A stretch of DNA of 64,000 bases from assembly GCF_018128965.1 (NCBI RefSeq), contig NZ_JAAEDH010000002.1:1-64000 (forward strand), read 5' to 3'. Below, one piece after another: positions 10,865-19,048 of this stretch. The notes under the pieces were generated by a model. That model worked only from the letters and a program-made list of their open reading frames with translations. It did no database searches and had not been told where the DNA came from. Position numbers and translations under genes: made by a program. The DNA is from Plastoroseomonas arctica (lineage in GTDB: Bacteria; Pseudomonadota; Alphaproteobacteria; Acetobacterales; Acetobacteraceae). Position 1 is the first letter of the stretch. Every line of letters starts with the position of its first letter.

Positions 10865-11762
10865 AGCCCCTCCGCGCCTGGCCGGGCCCGCAGCGCAATC
10901 CCGCCGCGCACCCACGCGACGCGCCAAGCCCATCGATCGTCCGTCGCGCCTGAAGCTGTGGCTGCGCCGGCGGCGGGGCATGCTGCGGCCGGCCGCCCTC
11001 GGGATCGTAGCCGTCACGGCACTCGGTTTCGCCGGTGCGGCGATCTGGGCCGCGGACCCGGCCGGGCGTGCGCAGGCGCTGATCGAGGATGTCTCCGACC
11101 TCGGCCGCGGCTTCGGGATGAGCATCCAGCGCGTGGAGATCGTGGGCCGGCAGAACACGCCGCTCGACATGATCGGCGCCGCCCTGGGCGTCTCCCGCGG
11201 CGACCCGCTGCTGGGCTTCTCGCTCGAGGCGGCGCGCGTGCGGCTCGAGACCATCGCCTGGGTGCAGCGCGCGCATATCGAGCGCCGCCTGCCCGAGACG
11301 CTGATCATCCGCATCGAGGAGCGCAGCCCCTTCGCCATCTGGCAGCGCGAAGGCCGCTTCGTGGTGATCGATCGCGGCGGGCGGGTGATCGCGCAGGACC
11401 GGCTCGACCAGTTCGGACCATTGCCGCTGATCGTCGGGCCGGGTGCGAACCTCGCCGCCGCCGGGCTCTACGACACGCTGCGCGGCGAGCCGGACATCGC
11501 AAGCCGCGTGCAGGCGCTGGTCCGCATCGGCGAGCGGCGATGGAACCTCAAGCTGCACAACGGCGCCGACGTCATGCTGCCCGAAGGGGCGGAGGCGGCC
11601 GCCATCACGCGCCTCGCCGCGCTGCAGCGCGAACAGCAGCTGATGGACCGCCCGCTGGTGGCCATCGACATGCGCCTGCCGGACCGGCTGGTGCTGCGCC
11701 AGGTCAGCGCGCCCGCCGCACCCGAAGCGCCGCGCCCGACCGGCGCGCGGAGGGGCGCATGA
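10854..11762 (+). CDS. ftsQ: Cell division protein FtsQ
   Basis: FtsQ is a bitopic inner-membrane divisome protein that links the early Z-ring to FtsW/FtsI. The 302-residue protein has a basic cytoplasmic tail of about 45 residues rich in Arg. One transmembrane helix follows at about residues 45-65, then a periplasmic POTRA region starting near MSIQRVEIVGRQNT. The C-terminal FtsQ domain contains PFAIWQREGRFVVIDRGG. The gene overlaps ddl by 11 bases and ftsA by four (ATGA). Sequence of this family is poorly conserved, so position adds weight. Confidence 0.92.
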   Translation: MGVEAPPRLAGPAAQSRRAPTRRAKPIDRPSRLKLWLRRRRGMLRPAALGIVAVTALGFAGAAIWAADPAGRAQALIEDVSDLGRGFGMSIQRVEIVGRQNTPLDMIGAALGVSRGDPLLGFSLEAARVRLETIAWVQRAHIERRLPETLIIRIEERSPFAIWQREGRFVVIDRGGRVIAQDRLDQFGPLPLIVGPGANLAAAGLYDTLRGEPDIASRVQALVRIGERRWNLKLHNGADVMLPEGAEAAAITRLAALQREQQLMDRPLVAIDMRLPDRLVLRQVSAPAAPEAPRPTGARRGA

Positions 11763-13057
11763 ACGAGATCGCACGGGTGCCCCCGGGCGTGGGGCGCGAT
11801 GCGCGCCGCCGCCGCAATGCGCGCAGCGGCCCCTTCGGCATCATCGACATCGGCTCGACCAAGGTGGTCTGCATCATCGCCCGCATCGAGAGCGACGGCG
11901 AACCACGCGCGCTCGGCTTCGGCTGGCAGCGCGGGCGCGGCGTGAAGGGCGGGTCCATCGTCGACCTCGACGAGGCGGAGCGCGCGATCCGCGCCGCGGT
12001 CGGCCAGGCGGAGGAGATGGCGGACACCCAACTCGCGGGTGCCATCCTCAACCTCTCCTGCGGCCAACCGGAATCGCGGCTGCTGCCGATCCAGTGGCCG
12101 ATCGGCGGGCGTGCGGTCACCGAAACCGACCTGCGCGCCATCCTCGCCGAGGGCCGTCGCCGCTCCGGCGAGGCGGAGCGCGAGGGGCGGGAGACGGTGC
12201 ACGCCATCCCGCTCGCCTTCACCGTCGATGCGACGCCCGGCGCGGAAGATCCGCGCGGGATGATCTGCGACACGCTGAGCGCGCGCCTCCACATGGTCGA
12301 AGCCAGCCAGGCATCCCTGCGCAACCTGGGTGCGACCCTGCAGCGCTGCGACCTCGACGTGGAGGAGCTGGTCTCCGCCCCCTTCGCCTCGGGCCTCGCG
12401 ACACTCGTCGAGGATGAGAAGCACCTGGGCTGCACGGTGATCGACATGGGCGGCGGCACCACCTCGCTCGCGGTCTTCTCGGAGGGGCTGCTGCTGCATA
12501 CCGCGCAGATCGCGGTCGGCGGGCAGCACGTGACCAACGATCTCGCCGGCATCCTCTCCACCCCCGTCGCACATGCGGAGCGGTTGAAGACCATGCATGG
12601 CGGCGTCCACGGCGGGCCTGGCGACGACCGTGATTTCCTCGCGGTGCCGATGCTGGGCGAGGAAGACCAGCACATCGCCCGCATCCCGCGCTCCATGATC
12701 ACCGGCATCATCCGCCCGCGCATCGAGGAGACCTTCGAGCTGCTGCGCGAGAAGCTCGATGCTGCGGGCCTCGGCCGGGAGGCTGGCACGCGCGTGGTGC
12801 TGACCGGCGGCGCGAGCCGGCTGATCGGCGTGCATGAGCTCGCCGCGCGCATCCTCAATCGCCAGGTCCGCCTCGGCCGGCCGCACCCCGTGCGCGGCCT
12901 GCCGGAGAGTTTGATGGTCGCCGATTTCGCGACCGCCACCGGCCTGCTCGCCTGGGGCGCCGGCGTCGGTCGCCCCGTGCTCGACATCGCCCCCGGCCCC
13001 GATCCCCGACGCGGGCCACTCAAGCGTCTCGTCCATTGGCTGAAGGACCGCGTGTGA
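11759..13057 (+). CDS. ftsA: Cell division protein FtsA
   Basis: FtsA is an actin-like ATPase that tethers FtsZ filaments to the inner membrane. The protein has 432 residues. The actin-fold phosphate 1 motif is [14 protein letters not shown] near residue 25; phosphate 2 is [14 protein letters not shown] near residue 230; the adenosine motif [13 protein letters not shown] follows. The 1C domain lies in between. The C-terminal end HWLKDRV looks like a short amphipathic membrane anchor, as in the family. The start ATG overlaps the ftsQ stop; the upstream in-frame extension is ftsQ sequence read in another frame. Confidence 0.94.
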   Translation: MNEIARVPPGVGRDARRRRNARSGPFGIIDIGSTKVVCIIARIESDGEPRALGFGWQRGRGVKGGSIVDLDEAERAIRAAVGQAEEMADTQLAGAILNLSCGQPESRLLPIQWPIGGRAVTETDLRAILAEGRRRSGEAEREGRETVHAIPLAFTVDATPGAEDPRGMICDTLSARLHMVEASQASLRNLGATLQRCDLDVEELVSAPFASGLATLVEDEKHLGCTVIDMGGGTTSLAVFSEGLLLHTAQIAVGGQHVTNDLAGILSTPVAHAERLKTMHGGVHGGPGDDRDFLAVPMLGEEDQHIARIPRSMITGIIRPRIEETFELLREKLDAAGLGREAGTRVVLTGGASRLIGVHELAARILNRQVRLGRPHPVRGLPESLMVADFATATGLLAWGAGVGRPVLDIAPGPDPRRGPLKRLVHWLKDRV

Positions 13058-13084
13058 TGCGCAGCGCCTTCGGCTTCCCGCATT

Positions 13085-13106
13085 ACTGAGGAAGGAGAGT
13101 TATCGA
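13085..13106 (+). promoter_or_regulatory. Strong ribosome binding site before ftsZ
   Basis: The ftsA-ftsZ junction is the only one in the cluster with a real gap (49 bases). It carries an AGGAAGGAGAG stretch 8-18 bases before the ftsZ ATG at 13107. This purine-rich Shine-Dalgarno region is much better than those of the overlapping upstream genes. It fits the high FtsZ level a cell needs independently of FtsA. Any separate ftsZ promoter must lie inside ftsA, and I cannot point to one. Confidence 0.6.
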
Positions 13107-14621
13107 ATGACCCTCGAATTCACCGTGCCGAAATCCGTCCACCATACGGATTTCTCTCCGCGCATCACCGTCATCGGCGTGGGCGGCGGCGGCTGCAACG
13201 CCGTCAACAACATGATCTCGATGGGGCTCGACGGGGTGGAATTCCTCGTCGCCAACACCGACGCGCAGTCGCTGGTGCATTCGAAGAGCGAGCGCCGCGT
13301 GCAGCTCGGCCATCATCTGACGCAGGGCCTGGGCGCCGGTGCGAAGCCCGATATCGGGCGCGCGGCGGCCGAGGAAGCCAGCGAGGAAATCGCCAAACAT
13401 CTCGACGGCGCGCACATGGTCTTCATCACCGCCGGCATGGGCGGCGGGACGGGGACGGGTGCCGCGCCGGTCATCGCGCGCATGGCGCGCGAGCGCAACG
13501 TGCTCACGGTGGGCGTGGTGACGAAGCCCTTCGATTTCGAGGGCCCCAAGCGCCGCCGCGGCGCCGAGCAGGGCCTCGAGCTGCTGCAGGAGGTGGTCGA
13601 TACGCTGATCGTCATCCCGAACCAGAACCTGTTCAGGATGGCCAATGAACGCACCACCTTCGCCGAGGCCTTCAAGATGGCCGACAACGTGCTCTACATG
13701 GGCGTGCGCGGCGTGACCGACCTGATGATGAAGCCCGGCCTCGTGAACCTCGACTTCGCCGATATTCGCACGGTGATGGCCGAGATGGGCAAGGCGATGA
13801 TGGGCACCGGCGAGGCCGAGGGCGACGACCGCGCCCGCAAGGCCGCGGAGAGCGCGATCAGCAATCCATTGCTGGAGGACACCTCGCTGCGCGGCGCCCG
13901 CGGCGTGCTGATCAACATCACCGGCGGCCACGACATGACGCTGTTCGAGGTGGACCAGGCGACGCACCGCATCCGCGAGGAAGTGGACGAGGAAGCCAAC
14001 ATCATCTTCGGCTCCTCGGTCGAGGAGGATCTGAACGGGCGCATCCGCGTCTCGGTCGTCGCGACCGGGATCGACGTGGCCACCGCCGTGCAGGGCAAGC
14101 CCGAGACCAATGTGCGCCCCACGCTGGTCGCCGTCGGCGGCGTCGCCGCGACGCCGCCGGCCATGGCGCCGATGGTGCAGGAGGTCGAGCCGCTAATCGT
14201 GCAGGCGACCGGCACCTACGGCGCGCAGCCGGCAGGCCCGCAGCCGGCGGCCGGCGCGCAGATGCCGAGCTTCATGCGCCGCGCCGCGGACCAGAGCCCG
14301 CCGCGCATCACCGCGCCGCAGATCGAGACCGCCCCGGGCGAGCACCCTGTGTTCCTCGCCCCCGTCGCGCCACGTGCGGAGCTCGAGGCGATGCCGGCCG
14401 CCCGGCCGCAGCCGCAATCCCAGCCCGAGCCCGCGCGTGGCGGGTTCCGCGCCTTGTTCAAGCGCGTGACCCTGCAGGGTGGCGACATGCTGGTGCGCAC
14501 CTTGCCGCCCGAAGCACCGCGCGCGGTGCAGCCGCCGGAGCCGCCGCGCCAGGCGGAGCACGCACCGCAGGACGAGATGGGCATCGAGATCCCGACCTTC
14601 CTCCGCCGGCAGAGCAATTAG
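13107..14621 (+). CDS. ftsZ: Cell division GTPase FtsZ
   Basis: FtsZ is the tubulin-like GTPase that forms the Z-ring. The 504-residue protein has the GTPase core at residues 1-320. It shows [13 protein letters not shown] near residue 20, the tubulin signature [13 protein letters not shown] near residue 112, and the T7 synergy loop [12 protein letters not shown] long Pro/Ala/Gln-rich linker of about 150 residues follows, common in alphaproteobacteria. The protein ends with a conserved tail peptide, EIPTFLRRQ, that binds FtsA and other partners. It is the last gene of the dcw block; the next gene belongs to another pathway. Confidence 0.97.
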   Translation: MTLEFTVPKSVHHTDFSPRITVIGVGGGGCNAVNNMISMGLDGVEFLVANTDAQSLVHSKSERRVQLGHHLTQGLGAGAKPDIGRAAAEEASEEIAKHLDGAHMVFITAGMGGGTGTGAAPVIARMARERNVLTVGVVTKPFDFEGPKRRRGAEQGLELLQEVVDTLIVIPNQNLFRMANERTTFAEAFKMADNVLYMGVRGVTDLMMKPGLVNLDFADIRTVMAEMGKAMMGTGEAEGDDRARKAAESAISNPLLEDTSLRGARGVLINITGGHDMTLFEVDQATHRIREEVDEEANIIFGSSVEEDLNGRIRVSVVATGIDVATAVQGKPETNVRPTLVAVGGVAATPPAMAPMVQEVEPLIVQATGTYGAQPAGPQPAAGAQMPSFMRRAADQSPPRITAPQIETAPGEHPVFLAPVAPRAELEAMPAARPQPQSQPEPARGGFRALFKRVTLQGGDMLVRTLPPEAPRAVQPPEPPRQAEHAPQDEMGIEIPTFLRRQSN

Positions 14622-14690
14622 ACGGCCTTCAGGTGCCGGGCGCGGCCAGATAGGGTGGCCTCCGGTGCCTTGAGGTCTGGTTCCTCCGAG

Positions 14691-14716
14691 GCCTGGGGAA
14701 ATTCCCTTCCCCAGGC
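14691..14716. terminator. Perfect hairpin between ftsZ and metW
   Basis: Ten-base arms GCCTGGGGAA and TTCCCCAGGC enclose the six-base loop ATTCCC. The hairpin lies 70 bases after the ftsZ stop and 12 bases before the metW start. There is no T tract, so it may not be an intrinsic terminator. Its GGGGAA/TTCCCC core resembles the palindromic element found at 36882, 36983, 48515 and 54324, and it may be a decayed copy. Confidence 0.45.
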
Positions 14717-14728
14717 TAGTCTCCGCCC

Positions 14729-15361
14729 ATGCCTGACGACATTCGCTACGTTGCCAAGAACATGCGCCTCGATCTCCGCCTGATCGCGGAGATGGTGCAA
14801 CCTGATGCCCGCGTGCTCGACATCGGCTGCGGCGACGGCGCGCTGATCGCGCTGCTTGCGCGTGAGAAGCGGGCCGATGCGCGGGGGATCGAGATCGACA
14901 TGGCCGAGGCGACGCGCGCCGTCGCCGCAGGCCTCGCGGTCATCCATGGCGATGCCGACCACGACCTGCAGCACTACCCCGACGGCGCCTTCGACTACGT
15001 CATCCTCTCGCGCACGCTGCAGGCGGTGGAGCGGCCGCGCGCGGTGCTGCAGCAGATGCTGCGCATCGGCCGCCGCGCCATCGTGAGCTTCCCCAATTTC
15101 GGTCATTGGCAGATGCGCTGGCGCCTGCTGGTGACCGGCCGCATGCCCGACAGCGAGACTTGGTCACGCCCCTGGTACGAGACCCCCAACATCCATCCCT
15201 GCACCATCGCGGATTTCTTCGCGCTGTGCCGCATGGATGGCTACCAGGTCGAGCAGTGGCTCGCAGTGGATGAGAAGGGCCTCAAGGGGCCATGGCGGCG
15301 CAGCGTGCGGCTGGCCAACCTGTTCGGCCAGCAGGCGCTGTTCCTGCTGCGCCGCGCCTGA
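14729..15361 (+). CDS. metW: Methionine biosynthesis protein MetW (class I methyltransferase fold)
   Basis: MetW is a small SAM-methyltransferase-fold protein that works with homoserine acyltransferase MetX in methionine synthesis. The 210-residue product matches the family in length and layout. The SAM-binding motif VLDIGCGDGALIALL is near residue 30, the post-II region is FDYVILSRTLQAV, and SFPNFGHWQMRWRLLVTGRMP plus SWYET-like WYETPNIHPCTI are typical of MetW. metX normally sits directly upstream, but here the upstream gene is ftsZ, so the gene has lost or never had its usual partner at this locus. It converges on a 66-residue gene two bases away. Confidence 0.88.
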   Translation: MPDDIRYVAKNMRLDLRLIAEMVQPDARVLDIGCGDGALIALLAREKRADARGIEIDMAEATRAVAAGLAVIHGDADHDLQHYPDGAFDYVILSRTLQAVERPRAVLQQMLRIGRRAIVSFPNFGHWQMRWRLLVTGRMPDSETWSRPWYETPNIHPCTIADFFALCRMDGYQVEQWLAVDEKGLKGPWRRSVRLANLFGQQALFLLRRA

Positions 15362-15363
15362 GC

Positions 15364-15564
15364 TCAGTGCAGCGGGTTGAGCGTCATCGGCGCCGGCGCG
15401 ATGCCGGCCTCGGTGATGGAGGCGGCCGCCTGCGCCGCATGCCGGGCGGCGGCGAGGGCGCCGATGCGGCGGCACTCGACCTCGACATATTCCAGCATCA
15501 TGCGGAGCGCCTCCCGATCGGCGCTCGAGCTCTCCGGCACGGTCAGGATCACGGCTTCGGCCAT
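15364..15564 (-). CDS. Small hypothetical protein, 66 residues
   Basis: I do not recognise this protein. It is a short, soluble, mostly helical sequence with an acidic and alanine-rich middle (MLEYVEVECRRIGALAAARH) and no membrane segment or cysteine pair. A purine-rich AAGGA lies about ten bases before the ATG, which supports translation. It is convergent with metW, with stops two bases apart, and divergent from phaB across a 225-base gap. The reading frame is intact and the codon pattern fits the region. A role related to PHB granules is only a guess from proximity to phaB. Confidence 0.55.
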   Translation of the reverse strand: MAEAVILTVPESSSADREALRMMLEYVEVECRRIGALAAARHAAQAAASITEAGIAPAPMTLNPLH

Positions 15565-15725
15565 TGGAACAGGATCCTTGTCAGCAACGCGTCGACCATT
15601 TCGTTAACAGAAGCATACCCGCGCGACGACAGGAAGTGGTCTCGCAGAGACCAGCAGCAATTGTGATGCGCGCTTGCCGCAGGCTCACGAAGCGCGATAT
15701 CGCGCCGCACCATGATGGTTACCGC

Positions 15726-15754
15726 TTGCGGGCCGGCCCGCGAACGGGTCTAGG
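15726..15754 (+). promoter_or_regulatory. Possible promoter of phaB
   Basis: In the 225-base gap before phaB, TTGCGG (15726-15731) and TCTAGG (15749-15754) are separated by 17 bases. This is a plausible though weak sigma-70-type pair, 36 bases before the ATG. The same gap holds a short palindrome, TGGTCTC-GCA-GAGACCA, at 15637-15653 that could be a protein site. Just before the gene, AGGGAGG at 15776-15782 is a good ribosome binding site. Confidence 0.35.
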
Positions 15755-15789
15755 GTAACGGTATAAGATTCAGAACAGGGAGGCTGGAC

Positions 15790-16512
15790 ATGGCTCGTGT
15801 GGCACTCGTGACGGGCGGTCAGCGCGGCATCGGCGCGGCGATCAGCGAAGGCTTGCAGGCAGCGGGGCGCAAGGTCGTCGCATCCTATGCCGGCAATGAC
15901 GCGGCCGCGGCCGCCTTCACCGATCGCACCGGCATTCCCTGCGTCAAGTTCGACGTGTCCGACTTCGATGCCACGCAAGCCGCGGTCAAGGCGATCGAGG
16001 AAGCCCATGGCCCGATCGAGATCCTGGTGAACAACGCCGGCATCACGCGCGACGGGATGATGCGCAAGCTAACCCGGCAGATGTGGGACGAGGTGATCGA
16101 TACCAACCTCGGCAGTTGCTACAACCTGTGCAAGGCGGTGTGGGACGGCATGGCGGCGCGCAAGTTCGGCCGCATCGTCAATATCGGGTCGGTCAACGGC
16201 CAGGCCGGGCAGCTCGGCCAGGTGAACTACGCCGCCGCCAAGTCGGGCATTCACGGCTTCACCAAGGCGCTCGCCCAGGAAGGCGCGCGCAACCAGATCA
16301 CCGTCAACGCCATCGCGCCGGGCTACGTGGACACCGAGATGGTGCGCGCCGTGCCGGCCGACGTGCTGGAGAAGATCATCGCGCGCATCCCGCGCGGCCG
16401 GCTCGGCACCGCCGAGGACATCGCGCGCGGCGTCGTGTTCCTCACCGCCGACGAGGCGGATTTCGTCACCGGCTCGACCCTGTCGATCAATGGCGGCCAG
16501 CACATGTACTGA
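15790..16512 (+). CDS. phaB: Acetoacetyl-CoA reductase (PHB synthesis)
   Basis: PhaB reduces acetoacetyl-CoA to (R)-3-hydroxybutyryl-CoA with NADPH for polyhydroxybutyrate. It is a 240-residue short-chain dehydrogenase. The cofactor motif is VTGGQRGIG near residue 10, NNAG is present, and the catalytic Ser-Tyr-Lys set appears as NIGSVNG then YAAAK. The sequence ITRDGMMRKLT and the segment GQAGQLGQVNYAAAKSG separate PhaB from FabG. No phaA or phaC gene lies in the window, so it is detached from the rest of the pathway. A FabG-type 3-oxoacyl-ACP reductase is the main alternative. Confidence 0.85.
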   Translation: MARVALVTGGQRGIGAAISEGLQAAGRKVVASYAGNDAAAAAFTDRTGIPCVKFDVSDFDATQAAVKAIEEAHGPIEILVNNAGITRDGMMRKLTRQMWDEVIDTNLGSCYNLCKAVWDGMAARKFGRIVNIGSVNGQAGQLGQVNYAAAKSGIHGFTKALAQEGARNQITVNAIAPGYVDTEMVRAVPADVLEKIIARIPRGRLGTAEDIARGVVFLTADEADFVTGSTLSINGGQHMY

Positions 16513-16539
16513 TCGACCTGGTCGGGGGGAGCAATTCGG

Positions 16540-17178
16540 ATGGGCTATGCGGTCTTGGCGTTCGACGGGCCTGACCCGGCGCGGCGGATGCAGGCGCGGT
16601 CGCGCCACCTCGCGGTCATCACGGCGTGGGCGGAGGATGGGCGGCTCGCGCTCGGCGTGCCGCTGTTCGACGCGGCGTTCCAGCCGGTAGGGTCGCTGAT
16701 GATCCTTGAGGTGCCCGACAGGGCGGGCCTTGATGCCTACCTTGCGGCGGAGCCCTTTGCGGCGGAGGGTGTGTGGGACCGCATCGAGACGATGCCCTTC
16801 CGCATCGCCCCGCTCCCCTATCGGCCCTTGCCGTCCGGGCCGGCGGCGAGTTCACGCACCCACACCATCACGCTCGCCTACGACGCGCAGGATGGCGAGG
16901 CGCCCGCGCGGCGCGCCAGCGCACGACCGCCGCACCTCGACCGGGTGACCGCTTGGGCAAAGGACGGCACGCTTGCACTCGGCGGGGCGATCTTCGACGC
17001 CGACGAGGCGAGGATGATCGGCTCCATCGCCGTCACGGCGCATGCCTCGGATGCGGAGGCTGAAGCCGCCTGGGCGGAAGACCCCTACGTGACCGGGGGT
17101 GTGTGGAAGGATGTGCAGCGGTGGGGCACGCGGTTCGCGCCCCTCCCCTATCGCCCGTTGCCGGGCGCGGCGTCCTGA
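16540..17178 (+). CDS. Tandem YCII-related domain protein
   Basis: This 212-residue soluble protein is built from two similar halves of about 100 residues. Each starts with a beta strand and a short helix (MQARSRHLAVITAWAEDG and ASARPPHLDRVTAWAKDG), and each ends in RIAPLPYRPLP or RFAPLPYRPLP. The ferredoxin-like layout with His and Asp in the first part of each half fits the YCII family, whose single-domain members act on small aromatic substrates or have unknown roles. The internal repeat indicates a gene duplication and fusion. It follows phaB by 27 bases and may share its message. The function is unknown. Confidence 0.7.
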   Translation: MGYAVLAFDGPDPARRMQARSRHLAVITAWAEDGRLALGVPLFDAAFQPVGSLMILEVPDRAGLDAYLAAEPFAAEGVWDRIETMPFRIAPLPYRPLPSGPAASSRTHTITLAYDAQDGEAPARRASARPPHLDRVTAWAKDGTLALGGAIFDADEARMIGSIAVTAHASDAEAEAAWAEDPYVTGGVWKDVQRWGTRFAPLPYRPLPGAAS

Positions 17179-17180
17179 CC

Positions 17181-17492
17181 TCAGCTGAAGCGGATGCCGC
17201 TCCGGTGATGGGCAAGGTCGCGGGCGCGGCGCATGCGCTCGTCCATGACCGCGAAGGCCAGGCTTGCCGCCGTGCCGAGCGCGAAGGTCACCGCGCCGCC
17301 GATGCCGCCGATCAGCCAGCCCGCCGACGCCCAGATCAACGACGTGATCACGCCGGGCAGCGAGATGTGCCAGCGCGACATGCGCTCGGTCACCTGGTGC
17401 AGCAGCCAATGCATCACGAGCGCCAGGATAAGGACGACGGGCACAAGGTAATCAGCGAAAAAAACCGTTTCGAAGTCGGCAGAGGGATCCAT
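17181..17492 (-). CDS. Small membrane protein with two to three helices
   Basis: I do not recognise a specific family. The 103-residue product has a hydrophobic helix at about residues 13-32 (DYLVPVVLILALVMHWLL) and a hydrophobic hairpin at about residues 46-83 rich in Gly and Ala. A basic and histidine-rich tail follows. The start at MDPSADF is chosen because the in-frame sequence upstream is Arg/Ser-rich and has no sign of coding. The gene converges on the YCII gene with two bases between the stops, and it diverges from the DMT exporter. Confidence 0.6.
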   Translation of the reverse strand: MDPSADFETVFFADYLVPVVLILALVMHWLLHQVTERMSRWHISLPGVITSLIWASAGWLIGGIGGAVTFALGTAASLAFAVMDERMRRARDLAHHRSGIRFS

Positions 17493-17607
17493 GATGGCCT
17501 CCGAATCCTGTTCGACGAAAACAAGTGTATAGACCCTGGGTTGCGGCAGCGGGCATGAAAGCGCCGCAATGCTGTGACGCGCGCAGCACAACGGCGCGAT
17601 TGGCTGG

Positions 17608-18471
17608 ATGACTGCGCAACGATCGACCTTGTCCGGCGTTGGCGCGCTCGTTCTTTGGGCTTTCCTGGCGGTGCTCAGCCGCCTCACCGCACCGCTGCCG
17701 CCGCTGCAGGTCACCGCGCTGGGCTTCGCAATCGGTGGCGGTCTCGGACTGGCGGTGGTGGTTTGGCGCGGGCGCGCGGCGGCGCTGGCACAGCCGCCGC
17801 TGGCCTGGGCGCATGGCGTGGGCGGGTTGTTCGGTTACCACGCGCTGTTCTTCGCCGCACTCGCCTGGGCGCCGCCGGTCGAGGCGAACCTGCTCAACTA
17901 TCTCTGGCCTTTGCTGATCGTGGTGTTCGCGGCGCCGCTGCTGGGCATGCCGCTTGGCGGGCGACGCCTGCTCGGGGTGGGGTGCGGCTTTGCCGGCTGC
18001 GTACTGGTGGCGGGGGGCGGCGAAGGCTTCGGCACGGCCGGCGCGCTGCCCGGCTTCGCCGCCGCGATCGGCGCGGCGCTGGTCTGGGCGCTCTATTCGG
18101 TGACCTCGCGGCGGATGGCCGCGGTGCCGACCGAGGCCGTGGCGGGGTTCTGTCTGGCCAGCGCTTTGCTCGCCGCCATCGCGCACCTGGTCTTCGAGAC
18201 CACCGTCGCGCCCGGCCCGTCGCAATGGCTGGCGCTCCTGCTTCTCGGCGCCGGGCCCGTGGGCGCTGCCTTCTTCCTATGGGATATCGGCATGAAGCGC
18301 GGCGACCCGCGGCTGCTCGGGGTGCTGGCCTACGCCGTTCCGGTCGGCTCCACCTTGCTGCTGGTGCTGGCCGGCGAGGGCACGCTGGGCTGGCGCGTGG
18401 CAGCCGCGCTCGTGCTGGTGGTGGGCGGCGGCTGGCTCGCCGCTACGGCTTCCGGAACAGCGCGCGGATGA
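17608..18471 (+). CDS. DMT-superfamily exporter (EamA type, YddG-like)
   Basis: This is an inner-membrane drug/metabolite transporter of 287 residues with about ten hydrophobic segments arranged as two EamA repeats. The first repeat contains EANLLNYLWPLLIVVFAAPLLG. That NYLWP stretch is typical of YddG-like aromatic amino acid exporters, so an export role for amino acids or related metabolites is likely, but the substrate is not shown by sequence. The protein ends in VVGGGWLA. Its last 29 bases overlap, tail to tail, the methyltransferase gene on the other strand. Confidence 0.82.
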   Translation: MTAQRSTLSGVGALVLWAFLAVLSRLTAPLPPLQVTALGFAIGGGLGLAVVVWRGRAAALAQPPLAWAHGVGGLFGYHALFFAALAWAPPVEANLLNYLWPLLIVVFAAPLLGMPLGGRRLLGVGCGFAGCVLVAGGGEGFGTAGALPGFAAAIGAALVWALYSVTSRRMAAVPTEAVAGFCLASALLAAIAHLVFETTVAPGPSQWLALLLLGAGPVGAAFFLWDIGMKRGDPRLLGVLAYAVPVGSTLLLVLAGEGTLGWRVAAALVLVVGGGWLAATASGTARG

Positions 18472-19048
18472 CTTCGGCCTGGCCCTGGTGCTTGGGGCCT
18501 TCGTCGAGCAGCACGGCGCCTTCGAGCAGTTCCAGGGTCTCGAGGCCGGCGAACAGCGTCTCGACGATGCTGCGGGTAAAGAGCAGCGAGGGCTCCTTCG
18601 GCCCGCCGCTGCGCCGGCCTTCCTGCGCGGGCGAAAAGCATTCGAGCGCCAGCAAACCGCCCGGCGCGAGGCTGCGCACGGCACCCTCGGCGACGCGGGC
18701 GCGATCGCCGGCGGGAAGGTGGACGAAAATCCAGGCGACGAGATCGAACTGCGCCGTTGGATATTCCCATGCGGTGAGGTCGGCCGTGACGACGTCCATC
18801 GCCACGCCCTGCGTCGCGGCGAAGACACGCGCCTTGGCGGATGCGACGGGGGACCAGTCGAGGCTGGTGGTCGCGAGCCCCTGCCCGGCGAGCCATGCAC
18901 CATTGCGGCCCTCGCCGTCGCCCAGCGCCAGGGCGCGCAGGCCGGGCCGCAGGCGTGGCGCGAGGGAGCGAAGATACAGGTTCGGTTCCGCGCCGAAGGC
19001 GAAGCCCTCACCGGCGTAGCGCTGGTCCCAGGCGCGGGAATCACTCAT
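18443..19048 (-). CDS. TehB-like SAM-dependent methyltransferase
   Basis: This is a 201-residue class I methyltransferase. The N-terminus WDQRYAGEGFAFGAEPNLYL is typical of the TehB/thiopurine-like subgroup, followed by the SAM motif LALGDGEGRNGAWLAGQG near residue 40 and a post-I acidic region SLDWSPVA. VAWIFVHLPAGDR matches motif IV. The ATG forms ATGA with the stop of the desaturase gene, so the two are co-translated. The substrate is unknown; family members methylate tellurite, thiols or other small molecules. A role next to a lipid desaturase is suggested by coupling only. Confidence 0.78.
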   Translation of the reverse strand: MSDSRAWDQRYAGEGFAFGAEPNLYLRSLAPRLRPGLRALALGDGEGRNGAWLAGQGLATTSLDWSPVASAKARVFAATQGVAMDVVTADLTAWEYPTAQFDLVAWIFVHLPAGDRARVAEGAVRSLAPGGLLALECFSPAQEGRRSGGPKEPSLLFTRSIVETLFAGLETLELLEGAVLLDEGPKHQGQAEVIRALFRKP

